The position numbers were made by a program, and so were the translations under genes. Positions 7,150-15,472 of a DNA stretch of 28,281 bases are shown piece after piece. Position 1 is the first letter of the stretch. Each line of letters starts with the position of its first letter. The notes under the pieces were generated by a model that did no database searches, was not told the origin of the DNA, and was given only the letters and a program-made list of their open reading frames with translations. Source of the stretch: Prevotella sp. Lineage in GTDB: Bacteria > Bacteroidota > Bacteroidia > Bacteroidales > Bacteroidaceae. The stretch covers positions 1 to 28,281 of the forward strand of contig JAIJUV010000013.1 in assembly GCA_022732315.1 (NCBI GenBank), written 5' to 3'.

Positions 7150-8841
7150 TTATTCATCTACCTTCAAGTCCTTGCGGTAGTTGGCGAGAAGCTTCTTCAG
7201 TTCCTTCTCAATCTTCTGGGTGCCTGGCTTGCCGTAGATGTTGTGCAACTCGTTAGGGTCTGCCTGGATGTCGTACAACTCCCAGTAGTCGATGTCTGCA
7301 TCATTGGTGAAGTAGTTGATAGACTTCAGGGCTTTGAAGCAGTTATTCTCTCTAGTGCCTGGCTGTGCCTGGTACTTGTTCTCTACCACGGCTCTCTCAC
7401 CACCCTTGCCGTAGAAATGAATCAGCTTGTAGCGCTCGGTGCGCACACCGTCGTGCTTGCGTACCAGATGGTAGGTTGGGTAGTCGTAGTAGTGATAGTA
7501 CAGGCTCTTGCGCCACTTCTTTACTGGCTGACCGGCAAACAGCGGCTGGAGCGATGTTCCAGGCATGTACTTAGGCTTCTGCAAACCTGCCAGGTCGAGG
7601 AAGGTAGGTGCGAAGTCGATGTTCTGAACCATCTGGTTGCATTCGCTCTTTGGCTGGATGTGCTTAGGATAGCTGATGATGAGTGGAGTGTGGAATGACT
7701 CCTCGTACATGAATCGCTTGTCGAACCATCCGTGCTCGCCCATGTAGAATCCCTGGTCGGATGTATAGACGATGATGGTGTTGTCTGAGAGATTGTTCTT
7801 GTCGAGGTAATCCAGCAGTCTGCCCACGCTCTCATCTACCGATGCGATAACAGCCATGTAGTCGCGGATGTAGTTCTGGTATTTCCATTCTACCAACGCC
7901 TTGCCTGTCAGATTCTTGCTTAGGAACTCGCGGTTTCTAGGCATGTAGTAAGCGTCGATGGCTGCACGCTGCTGTGGAGTCATGCGGTTCATCTCGCCCA
8001 TCAAGCCGTTATAAGAGTCTCTGCCTTCTGGAGTAGAAGGGTCGTACATCTCTGGAACCTTCAGGTCGCGTACCATCTCCATGTATTTGTCGATGGACAT
8101 TTTCTGGGTAGATGCAGCAGAACCACGGGTCTCGTAATCATCCCAGAAGGTTTCCGGCAATGGGAAGTTCACGTTGCCATACTTGCCTACATACTTGGTG
8201 TTAGGCATCCAGAGGCGATGAGGTGCCTTGTGGTGAACCATCAGACAGAATGGCTTGTTCTTGTCGCGGCTGTTCAGATACTCGATGGCATGGTCGGTAA
8301 TCAGGTCGGTGGCGTAACCCATCTCCTGCTTGAAGTTGCCATATTGTCCGGTAGAAGCGAAGGTTGGGTTGTAATACTGACCCTGGTCGTCTAATACGCG
8401 GTAGTAATCAAAGCCCTTTGGACTGCACGACATGTGCCACTTACCTACCACGGCAGTAGAATATCCGGCACCCTGCAGCAGTTCTGAGAAGAAGGTCTTG
8501 GTAGAGTCAATACCCTCAGCCAGCTGGCGCTGTCCGTTCTGGTGGCTATAGAGACCTGTCATCAGGCAGGCACGGCTAGGAGTAGAGAGTGAGTTCTCTA
8601 CGAAAGCCTGGTTAAACTTCATTCCTCTTTCAGCTAGGCGGTCGATGTTTGGAGTTGGAGCCAATTTGGAGATTGGGCTACCGTATGCGCTGATGGCCTG
8701 TATGGCGTGGTCATCGCACATGATGTACAAGATGTTAGGTCGGTCTCCTGCATTCTGAGCGAAGATCGACAGCGGCATTGCCTGCAGGGCAGCCATGGCC
8801 AGTAGGGAACGGTTGATAGGGTTACTTTTACTGTTCATCAT
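7150..8841 (-). CDS. Sulfatase, family S1, Ser-type, N-acetylglucosamine-6-sulfatase-like
   Basis: This secreted sulfatase has 563 residues, with a signal peptide of hydrophobic core about 12-27 and likely cleavage after SIFA. The calcium-site start is MCDDHAIQAISAYGSP (Asp43, Asp44), a pattern I associate with Bacteroidota GlcNAc-6-O-sulfatases. The formylglycine motif is S86-T-P-S-R90 followed by ACLMTG, so it is Ser-type and needs anSME. Other active-site segments are GKWHMS, HHKAPH and TSDQGFYMGEHGW, where the distal calcium residue is Gln instead of Asn. It is the first sulfatase after susCD, 197 bases downstream of susD and beyond a terminator-like hairpin. A GlcNAc-6-sulfatase fits well with the GH20 hexosaminidase encoded nearby, because 6-sulfate blocks many hexosaminidases. 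The family call is firm; the GlcNAc-6-sulfate specificity is an inference. Confidence 0.93.
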   Translation of the reverse strand: MMNSKSNPINRSLLAMAALQAMPLSIFAQNAGDRPNILYIMCDDHAIQAISAYGSPISKLAPTPNIDRLAERGMKFNQAFVENSLSTPSRACLMTGLYSHQNGQRQLAEGIDSTKTFFSELLQGAGYSTAVVGKWHMSCSPKGFDYYRVLDDQGQYYNPTFASTGQYGNFKQEMGYATDLITDHAIEYLNSRDKNKPFCLMVHHKAPHRLWMPNTKYVGKYGNVNFPLPETFWDDYETRGSAASTQKMSIDKYMEMVRDLKVPEMYDPSTPEGRDSYNGLMGEMNRMTPQQRAAIDAYYMPRNREFLSKNLTGKALVEWKYQNYIRDYMAVIASVDESVGRLLDYLDKNNLSDNTIIVYTSDQGFYMGEHGWFDKRFMYEESFHTPLIISYPKHIQPKSECNQMVQNIDFAPTFLDLAGLQKPKYMPGTSLQPLFAGQPVKKWRKSLYYHYYDYPTYHLVRKHDGVRTERYKLIHFYGKGGERAVVENKYQAQPGTRENNCFKALKSINYFTNDADIDYWELYDIQADPNELHNIYGKPGTQKIEKELKKLLANYRKDLKVDE

Positions 8842-8931
8842 AATTTTTTTGTTGAATGAATAGTTATTTATTTATATGAATTAATTAAAGGACAATATTT
8901 TGTATAAAAATGATATATTTTATAATACGCC

Positions 8932-8965
8932 AAAAAGAGGGGTGCCGTAAGTGGCACGCCCTCTT
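8932..8965 (-). terminator. Intrinsic terminator or attenuator between susD and the sulfatase genes
   Basis: Arms at 8935-8946 and 8953-8965 form a GC-rich 12-bp stem (AAGAGGG and GTGCC blocks) with one bulged G and a 6-base loop. On the minus strand it is followed by a run of five T (8936-8932). It lies 74 bases after the susD stop. No TAnnTTTG box is seen between it and the next gene, so partial read-through seems required for sulfatase expression. Confidence 0.75.
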
Positions 8966-9038
8966 CGAGTTGTCATTGAACATGACTATCTCAGATTTGA
9001 AACAGTCTTGTTGGTTAAATTAATAATTGACTAGGTAG

Positions 9039-10712
9039 TTATCTCTTCAAGTTCGGGTTCTTCTCAACGTCTGTTGTTGGGTAAGGGCAGTAAATTCTAT
9101 CCTCTGTCCAAGAACCAGAAACTGTAACTTGTTCCTTAGCTGTAATGTTCTTACCGTTCTCTACTGCTACTACGAGAGGAGCATTAGCAACGCGGTAGTC
9201 GAAGTTCTTCTTCAACTCGTCCATACGAAGCTCGTCAGAACGGCGGGTAACCATAGATACCCAGTTGCCGGCAACTTCCCATCCGTGCTCAATGTAGCAA
9301 GCCTCAGCCAGCTGCTCTGCATTCATATCAGCAATCTTCACGGTAGTACCATTGCTCAAAGTAACGTTCTCAACATCGTTTACGGCACGGCTGCGAACCT
9401 GGCGGAGGCACTCCTTAGCCTTGTTCAAGTCACCACCAGAGCGAGCTGCGCTCTCAGCATACCAAAGAAGAATCTCAGAGTAACGGATCAGGTTGTGACG
9501 ACGGTCGTTAACCATACCACCCCAGTTAGGAGCCAGGTAATCATAAGCCTGACGGAGCATGTTGCCATTCTCATCTGAGTTAACAGTGAAGATACAGAAC
9601 ATTGGGTGATAAGCCTCAACCTCAGGTGTCTTTCCATCTTCTTTCAGTGCCCACCAATCTACAGCCTTTGTAATGGTGTTTCCATCCTGGAATGTAACCT
9701 TAGGAGCGTAGATAGCATTCTTGCGAGCACCCTCTGGGAATCTCTTCCAGAATGCGATTTCACCCCAGGCATCACCCCAGCCACCATCGCCGAGACCTTC
9801 GAAACGGCAGCAGGAAGAAAGCTCTGAATCATGATCCCACCAACCACGAGCGTCGTTGTTGATACCAAGCACGGTCTCCATGTTGTAGTTGTTGCCCATA
9901 GAGTAAACATCCTTCCACTCTGGGTTCAGGATGAAGCCGTAAGAACCGTTGTTGTCGATGACAGACTTAGCCTGCTCTGCAGCGAGCTTGTAGTACTCTG
10001 TACCCATATTGAGTGGGTAGCCAGCCATAGACATGTAAACTGCTGACAGGGTAGCCTGTGCAGCCTGCTTGGTTGTCCAGACATCCACACCGAACAAGCG
10101 GCTAGGTTCCTTCTCATACTTGGTAGGAAGCTCGTTAACGGCTGCCTTCAAGTCTGAAACAATCAGTTCATATACATCCTTTACACTAGATGGAGCAACC
10201 TCCAACTGTGAAACGTCGGTACCGGTAATCAATGGCACAGGACCAAATACACGTACCAGATAGTAGTAAGCGTATGCACGCCAGAAATGTGCATTACCCA
10301 AAGCTACATCAATCTTATCCTGAGCAACAGGAGCCTTGCTTGCACTTTCAGTAATCAGGTTGGCAGCCTTGATTACAGAATAGTGCTGGTTCCAGGCGTC
10401 AGTTACACCCTTGTTGGCACCATCAGATGCAAAAGCATCGAGGGCAGCACAAGCCTGCTTGTTAGAACCAGGGTTGGCTGTAATATCATCACCCTGCCAC
10501 TGTGGGTACATAGGGTTGGTCCAGCTCTGTGTCTGGTTTACTCGGTCATACAGTGCGTTAACACTTGCTGTCAGGTCATCTTCGCTATTGAAGAAGTTAT
10601 CTGGGGTCAACTGTCCCTTAGGTTCCTCATCCAGGAAGTCTCCACAAGAAGAGAAAGTGAGCAAGGATGCTGCCATGAGACAACCCATATATAATAATTT
10701 TTTAGTTCTCAT
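9039..10712 (-). CDS. SusD/RagB family nutrient-binding outer-membrane lipoprotein
   Basis: SusD-like lipoproteins form the lid over a SusC transporter and capture glycans at the cell surface. The 557-residue protein opens with a lipoprotein signal ending in LLTFSSC; Cys23 would be lipidated, followed by GDFLDEEP, the usual start of mature SusD proteins. The typical early helix (DNFFNSEDDLTASVNALYDRV) and the central TPR-like region with HFWRAYAYYYLVRVFGPVPL are present. The NLIRYSEILLWYAESAAR segment and the C-terminal YPYPTTD-like end (YCPYPTTDVEKNPNLKR) are family hallmarks. The gene starts 28 bases after the susC stop, so the pair is co-transcribed. No SusE/SusF-type surface glycan-binding protein gene follows; instead a hairpin and then sulfatases. 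The glycan bound is inferred from neighbours only. Confidence 0.97.
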   Translation of the reverse strand: MRTKKLLYMGCLMAASLLTFSSCGDFLDEEPKGQLTPDNFFNSEDDLTASVNALYDRVNQTQSWTNPMYPQWQGDDITANPGSNKQACAALDAFASDGANKGVTDAWNQHYSVIKAANLITESASKAPVAQDKIDVALGNAHFWRAYAYYYLVRVFGPVPLITGTDVSQLEVAPSSVKDVYELIVSDLKAAVNELPTKYEKEPSRLFGVDVWTTKQAAQATLSAVYMSMAGYPLNMGTEYYKLAAEQAKSVIDNNGSYGFILNPEWKDVYSMGNNYNMETVLGINNDARGWWDHDSELSSCCRFEGLGDGGWGDAWGEIAFWKRFPEGARKNAIYAPKVTFQDGNTITKAVDWWALKEDGKTPEVEAYHPMFCIFTVNSDENGNMLRQAYDYLAPNWGGMVNDRRHNLIRYSEILLWYAESAARSGGDLNKAKECLRQVRSRAVNDVENVTLSNGTTVKIADMNAEQLAEACYIEHGWEVAGNWVSMVTRRSDELRMDELKKNFDYRVANAPLVVAVENGKNITAKEQVTVSGSWTEDRIYCPYPTTDVEKNPNLKR

Positions 10713-10740
10713 AATTATTCCAGTTTTTAGATGATTGAAG

Positions 10741-13740
10741 TTAGAAGTTTACACGAACGCCCATTGTGATGGTACGAGGATTAGGGTAAGCACCCATATC
10801 CAAACCGTTATCACGGTCAACACCATTATCACTGAATGATGCACCAGCTGGGTCGATACCCTTATAGCCAGTGATGGTGAAGAGGTTCTGAGCTGAGAGA
10901 GAGAGACGGATGTCTGCAATCTTAGTCACGCTGCGTGGGAATGTATAAGCGATGCTGATATTCTCGCAACGGAGGTAATCTGCATTCTCCAACCACTTGT
11001 CTGAGTTACCGTATGTCTTGTTCTCTGCGCCTACTGTTGGCATGGTGATTCCGATGTTAGAGAAGTAATCCTTATCGGTTACGAACATAGATGCACCTAC
11101 CATTGAGTTCATGGCGTAACGTACCATGTTCAAGCGCTTGGCACCGAAGGCTGCGTTGAAGAATACGTTGAAGTCCCAATTCTTGTAGGTTACGGTGTTG
11201 TTCCATCCCAAAGTAACGTCTGGGTTTGAGCGGCCCAATACGAAGCGGTCCTTTGATGCATCAGGATTAGCGGTCTTGGTGCCGTCTGCTGCATAATACA
11301 TATCAACAAACTCTCCCTTGTCGTTCTTCTCTACACCTGCCCACTTGAAGCCGTAGAATGTACCGATAGCCTCACCTTCCTTGATGATGGTACATGGGTC
11401 AACAGTACCTGGAGAAGGGCTGGTACCATAGAGAATAGGAGCATCTGCTGTCAGCTTGGTAACCTCGTTCTTGATGTAGCTGGCGTTCAGGGTAGATGAC
11501 CATGACCAGTCCTTGGTCTGGATAATCTGTGCATTGATGGTTGCATCAAAACCCTTGTTGCTTACCTCACCGGCATTTACCCAGTAAGATGTGCCACCCA
11601 GGTAACCTGGAGCTGATGTAGTCAGGAGGGCATCCTTGGTCTTCTTGTTGAAGTAGTCTAAGCTAACGTTCAAACGGTTGCCGAAGAAACCGAAGTCAAC
11701 ACCGAGGTCAAACTGGTGAACCTTCTCCCATGTCAAATCTGGAGTAGCAAGACCATTTGCCCAGTAACCTGTGTAAGACTGAGTTGTACCGTATGTGAAA
11801 CCAGTTGTACCCAATGAACCGAGAGTTGAATATGGAGAGATATCCTGGTTACCGATGATACCGTAGCTGGCACGGATCTTCATGTACTCTACTGCATTCT
11901 TGATAGGCTCCCAGAACTTCTCGTTAGAGATGGTCCAAGCTGCAGCTGCAGATGGGAAGTAACCCCACTTCTTGTTGGTAAAGCGGCTAGAACCATCCGC
12001 ACGGAAGGTACCAGTCAACATGTAACGGTCTGCATAGTTGTACATCAAACGAGCTACACCAGAGAGCATGGTCCACTTGCTGTAGCCGTTGGTTGGTGTC
12101 TTGGAAGCAGCATCAGCTACGTTCCAGTAACCCAACTGCTCGTGAGCAATACCTGTACCTGACATACCCATGCGGCGAACCTCGTTAGAGGTAACTTCCC
12201 ATACACCAGTAGCTGTCAATGCGTGCTCACCCCACTTGTTGTTGTAAGTCAAGTTGTTGGTTGACTGCAAAGCGGTAACGGTAGCATCGTTGTTGCCCAT
12301 ATTGTTACCGGCTGCGTTCACCTTGGTAGATGTGAAGCTGTACCACTTGTAATCGTTATAGTCGATACCGTTGGTGGTGGTGAAGGTCAAGCCCTTGAGA
12401 AGATTGAACTTCAAGTCAACGTGACCAGTTACCATGGTACGCTTGCGGTCGTTCTGGCTGTCGTGAAGAATACCGTAAGGGTTGTTCTGGATGTTGTTGT
12501 ATGGGTCCAGGTTGTACTTGCCGTTGGCTGCCATCATCTCCATGGTAGGAGAGTAGTTCAAACCTACCCAAATTGGGTTAGACTGGTTCTGAGCGAAACC
12601 AGCACCAGAGTTGTCTGTCTGAGCGAGGTTAAGGTCGGCAGTCAATTCCAACCAATCAAATACCTTATTGTGAATGTTTGCCTTGATTGCGTAACGTCTT
12701 GACTTGGTGTCAACGATAACACCCTTCTGGTCCATTACGTTGGCAGAGAAATAAGTCTGAGTCTTCTCGTTACCCTGTGAAAAGGCAACCTTATAGTTCT
12801 GGGTAATACCTGTCTGGAGCAACTGATCCATCCAGTCGATACCTGACTTGGTACCGTTCAGATAATCCTGTACTGCACTCTGAGCCACACCCTTATGGTC
12901 AACCAAAGCCTGTGCGTACTCCTTGGTTCCCATTACCTCTGGCATATTGTAAGCGTTAGAGAAACCGAAGCTACCGTCGAAAGTAACCTGGGTAACACCA
13001 GCCTTACCGCTCTTGGTCTGTACCATCACAACACCATTGGCACCGCGGGCACCATAGATAGCGGTAGAAGAAGCATCCTTCAAAACCTGGATGCTCTGAA
13101 TATCTTCAGGGCTGATACCTTCGAGACCTGTCTCGCGAACAATACCATCTACTACGTAGAGAGGGTCGTTGCTCTTGTTTACAGAGCTGGCACCACGTAC
13201 ACGAATCTTCATAGAACCGCCAGGAACGCCACTTGACATTACCTGCACACCAGACATACGGCCGTTGAGGGCATCCTCAACACGTGCTACTGGCTGGTCC
13301 TTGAAACTCTTGTTGTCCATTACGGCAACAGAACCTGCCAAGTCGGCCTTCTTTACCGTACCATAACCGATGACTACGGTCTCTTCGAGCATGTTAGCAT
13401 CATCCTGCAGGGTGATGTTCAATGGAGCACCACTCCATGTGATGGTCTGAGACTTGTAACCTACATAAGTAATGGTGATTTTAGCTCCCTTAGCAACATT
13501 GCCAAGAACGAAGTTACCATCAAGGTCAGTTACAGTACCGCCAGATTTGCCATCAATTCTGATAGTGGCGCCGATGATAGGTTCACCACTAGCGTCCTTT
13601 ACAGTACCTGTACATGAGTTTTGCTGCTGTGTAGCTGTAGCAATCATTGAATTGCTCTGAGCTGCCAATGCAGTGACAGTGCTGAGAGGTGACATGGCAC
13701 CCAAGAGCGCTGCAAAATACAAATTTGCTCTTTTGTTCAT
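10741..13740 (-). CDS. SusC/RagA family TonB-linked outer-membrane transporter
   Basis: SusC proteins are TonB-dependent barrels that import oligosaccharides across the outer membrane. The 999 residues begin with a signal peptide (about 1-27, ending near ALAAQ). A carboxypeptidase-regulatory-like domain follows (about 40-115: CTGTVKDASGEPIIGATI to ITYVGYKSQTI). Next come the TonB box region (ETVVIGYGTVKKADLAGSV) and the plug domain with LYVVDG and VLKDASSTAIYGARGANGVV. The barrel runs to the end and closes with an aromatic residue (MGVRVNF). Length is normal for the family. It precedes susD by 28 bases and follows the ROK regulator gene by 106 bases in the same direction. That gap holds a 12-base direct repeat but no TAnnTTTG box, so it may be transcribed from the regulator's promoter or from a non-consensus promoter. 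Confidence 0.97.
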   Translation of the reverse strand: MNKRANLYFAALLGAMSPLSTVTALAAQSNSMIATATQQQNSCTGTVKDASGEPIIGATIRIDGKSGGTVTDLDGNFVLGNVAKGAKITITYVGYKSQTITWSGAPLNITLQDDANMLEETVVIGYGTVKKADLAGSVAVMDNKSFKDQPVARVEDALNGRMSGVQVMSSGVPGGSMKIRVRGASSVNKSNDPLYVVDGIVRETGLEGISPEDIQSIQVLKDASSTAIYGARGANGVVMVQTKSGKAGVTQVTFDGSFGFSNAYNMPEVMGTKEYAQALVDHKGVAQSAVQDYLNGTKSGIDWMDQLLQTGITQNYKVAFSQGNEKTQTYFSANVMDQKGVIVDTKSRRYAIKANIHNKVFDWLELTADLNLAQTDNSGAGFAQNQSNPIWVGLNYSPTMEMMAANGKYNLDPYNNIQNNPYGILHDSQNDRKRTMVTGHVDLKFNLLKGLTFTTTNGIDYNDYKWYSFTSTKVNAAGNNMGNNDATVTALQSTNNLTYNNKWGEHALTATGVWEVTSNEVRRMGMSGTGIAHEQLGYWNVADAASKTPTNGYSKWTMLSGVARLMYNYADRYMLTGTFRADGSSRFTNKKWGYFPSAAAAWTISNEKFWEPIKNAVEYMKIRASYGIIGNQDISPYSTLGSLGTTGFTYGTTQSYTGYWANGLATPDLTWEKVHQFDLGVDFGFFGNRLNVSLDYFNKKTKDALLTTSAPGYLGGTSYWVNAGEVSNKGFDATINAQIIQTKDWSWSSTLNASYIKNEVTKLTADAPILYGTSPSPGTVDPCTIIKEGEAIGTFYGFKWAGVEKNDKGEFVDMYYAADGTKTANPDASKDRFVLGRSNPDVTLGWNNTVTYKNWDFNVFFNAAFGAKRLNMVRYAMNSMVGASMFVTDKDYFSNIGITMPTVGAENKTYGNSDKWLENADYLRCENISIAYTFPRSVTKIADIRLSLSAQNLFTITGYKGIDPAGASFSDNGVDRDNGLDMGAYPNPRTITMGVRVNF

Positions 13741-13794
13741 AGGTTTGTTGTATTTATTGTTGTTTATTATTAATTTCTCGTATATTATATATAG

Positions 13795-13845
13795 TGTTAG
13801 TTAGAAAGCTATTGCTATATAATCTTATATGAATGTTAGTTAGAA
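13795..13845. repeat. 12-base direct repeat upstream of susC, possible operator
   Basis: TGTTAGTTAGAA occurs exactly at 13795-13806 and 13834-13845, with starts 39 bases apart, in the 106-base gap between the regulator gene and susC. The flanks are also similar (AT-rich, ending in TATA-type runs). Paired direct repeats just upstream of a transporter gene could be regulator sites, but I see no independent support. Confidence 0.45.
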
Positions 13846-13846
13846 T

Positions 13847-15058
13847 TTAATCCTCGTTCAGGATTTTGTGTCTTGCCATCAGGCAGGCTCCTGTAATGCC
13901 GGCGAGTGCCTTCAGGTCGGAGGTGACAATCTGTGAATCCTCATTCATTACGTTGAGCGAGTATTTCTTGATTCCCATGTTCACCGGGAGGGTCAGATAG
14001 TCGCCTGTTACCGACATTTCGCCTCCGATGACCAGCATTTCCGGGTTGAAGATATTGATGATTCCAGCCAGCTGCTTGCCCAGTTCGTCAGCGATATGCT
14101 GCAGGGTGGCGAGGCTGAGTACATCTTCCTTGGCGATGGCGTCCATGATGTCCTGGAGCGAGAGTTCTTCTTTTCGGTTGAGAACCTTGTCAGAGAGGAT
14201 GGAAGGCTTGCCCGCCATGATGTTCTCTGTGAGTTTTCTCTTCAGTGCTCTGCCCGAAACTTCGGTTTCTATGCAGCCTATCTTGCCGCAGTGGCAGATG
14301 ATGTTATTGTTGTAGGCAGTCATGTGGCCAAATTCGCCCGAATAGCCCGACTTGCCGTAATAGAGTTTTCCGTCGATGATGATTCCGATTCCCAGTCCCC
14401 AGCACATGTTCACGAAAATCACATCTTTCATTCCCTTGCAGCGTCCCTTGATGAATTCTGCGAAGGCCATGCTTCGCGTATCATTCTCTATGCAGACTGG
14501 AAGCTGGATGAGTTCCGTCAGCTTGTCTGCCAGGGGTTTATCTAAGAAGGTGAACATGTTGTAGGCTTTGCCCTCGAAAGGGTTGACGCGTTCAGCCACA
14601 TTCACGCAGATTTGCAGAATTTCTTCCTTGGAGATCGGAAGACTGGCGATGAAATCGTTGATGATCTCGCTCAGTCTTTCCAAATTCTCCGGATTGTTCC
14701 TGTATTCGTAAGGAACCTTAGTCTTTTCAGTTATCAAATTGCCGCAGAAATCACTGGCGGCAAGAGCCAGACAGTTCATCTCTGGATTCACTCCAACGAA
14801 GTATCCGGCATTAGGCATAAGGTCGTAAACCATTGGGATGCGCCCCGGGGAGTTGTCTTTCTTGCCAATCTCCTTGACGAGTCCACCCTTTATCAGTTCG
14901 TTGAGGGCGTTGGTCGCTGTTGGAAGACTCACTCCAATTCCCTTCGACATTTCCGGTATGGTGGAAGCGCCTTGGGCAATGAAGTATTCCAATAATCGCC
15001 GCTGAACTGAAGGCTTATTGTTTAACTTCTTAATATATTTTATTATGTTAGGTTCCAT
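13847..15058 (-). CDS. ROK family transcriptional regulator (NagC/Mlc/XylR type)
   Basis: ROK regulators bind DNA through an N-terminal winged helix and sense sugars or sugar phosphates through a kinase-like domain. The 403 residues show the helix-turn-helix at about 15-75 (RRLLEYFIAQGASTIPEM, then VSLPTATNALNELIKGGLV, then the wing GRIPMVYDL). The ROK domain follows. The zinc-site signature is intact: GEFGHM followed by Cys255-x-Cys257 and Cys262 in CHCGKIGCIE. The equivalent of the catalytic Asp is kept (IENDTR, Asp193), but the N-terminal ATP-binding DxGxT loop is replaced by GVNPEMNCLAL, so it is a regulator rather than a kinase. It is divergent from the NagB/PIG-L fusion gene and is the first gene of the susCD-sulfatase strand. 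A GlcNAc- or GlcNAc-6-phosphate-type inducer is plausible by analogy with NagC. Confidence 0.93.
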   Translation of the reverse strand: MEPNIIKYIKKLNNKPSVQRRLLEYFIAQGASTIPEMSKGIGVSLPTATNALNELIKGGLVKEIGKKDNSPGRIPMVYDLMPNAGYFVGVNPEMNCLALAASDFCGNLITEKTKVPYEYRNNPENLERLSEIINDFIASLPISKEEILQICVNVAERVNPFEGKAYNMFTFLDKPLADKLTELIQLPVCIENDTRSMAFAEFIKGRCKGMKDVIFVNMCWGLGIGIIIDGKLYYGKSGYSGEFGHMTAYNNNIICHCGKIGCIETEVSGRALKRKLTENIMAGKPSILSDKVLNRKEELSLQDIMDAIAKEDVLSLATLQHIADELGKQLAGIINIFNPEMLVIGGEMSVTGDYLTLPVNMGIKKYSLNVMNEDSQIVTSDLKALAGITGACLMARHKILNED

Positions 15059-15077
15059 AACTAATATTTTTTATTTG

Positions 15078-15109
15078 CAAAGATATACTTTTTCCCCATT
15101 GGGTGCAAG
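15078..15109 (-). promoter_or_regulatory. Putative promoter of the ROK-susCD unit
   Basis: On the minus strand the -7 box TATCTTTG lies at 15085-15078. A 3-of-4 match to the -33 TTTG box (CTTG) is at 15109-15106, spaced 20 bases away. The box is about 20 bases upstream of the regulator's start codon, giving a very short leader. Confidence 0.6.
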
Positions 15110-15358
15110 TTTTTCGTAGTTAATAAAACTTAAATGCCTAAAAATAGTTTGTTTTGAAGAACTTTTCTATTCCCTTACCATACCTACACCTTATTATATA
15201 TTATAACAGAAAGTATCAATTCTCTTCAAATGCATGTAAGTATCTGATATAGTGTGTAAAACTACACTTATCAACGGAAAAGAAAGGGCGAATAATTAAA
15301 AATGCTTTCGTTTTAGAAATATTAACTATAAAAACATGGCGGTATTTGATAAATCTCG

Positions 15359-15366
15359 TATCTTTG
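15359..15366 (+). promoter_or_regulatory. Putative -7 promoter box of the NagB/PIG-L-GH20-GH2 unit
   Basis: TATCTTTG matches TAnnTTTG perfectly. It lies 106 bases upstream of the start codon, implying a leader of about 100 bases. No TTTG is found at 19-21 bases spacing; a TTTG exists only 10 bases upstream, which is too close. The weak -33 half would fit a promoter needing an activator. Confidence 0.5.
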
Positions 15367-15472
15367 CAAAATAAAATATTTTAGTAACCTAGCGGTTATT
15401 AATAAATAACTTTTGAATCAACAGTTGACAGATAAAAAAAGAAATATATAAACCTATTAATAGATATAGACA

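Larger units (their letters stand above)
15059..15472. other. Divergent regulatory region between the ROK regulator and the NagB/PIG-L fusion gene
   Basis: These 414 bases hold no convincing gene. They are AT-rich. Two TAnnTTTG boxes in mirror orientation lie near the edges, each within the sequence TATCTTTGCAAA followed by a similar A/T-rich stretch. Weak dyads are visible at 15251-15268 (AGTGT-N8-ACACT) and 15385-15398 (TAACC-N4-GGTTA). Either could be an operator, but neither is strong. The length leaves room for a regulator site or an unannotated leader; I see no riboswitch-like structure. Confidence 0.7.

Noticed and set aside
15251..15268. AGTGT-N8-ACACT dyad in the divergent region as an operator
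   Set aside because: Only 5-base arms; expected by chance in AT-rich DNA of this length. Kept only as a remark within the intergenic entry.
15385..15398. TAACC-N4-GGTTA stem in the leader of the NagB/PIG-L fusion gene as a riboswitch
   Set aside because: A 5-bp stem alone, with no further structure or recognisable riboswitch motif.
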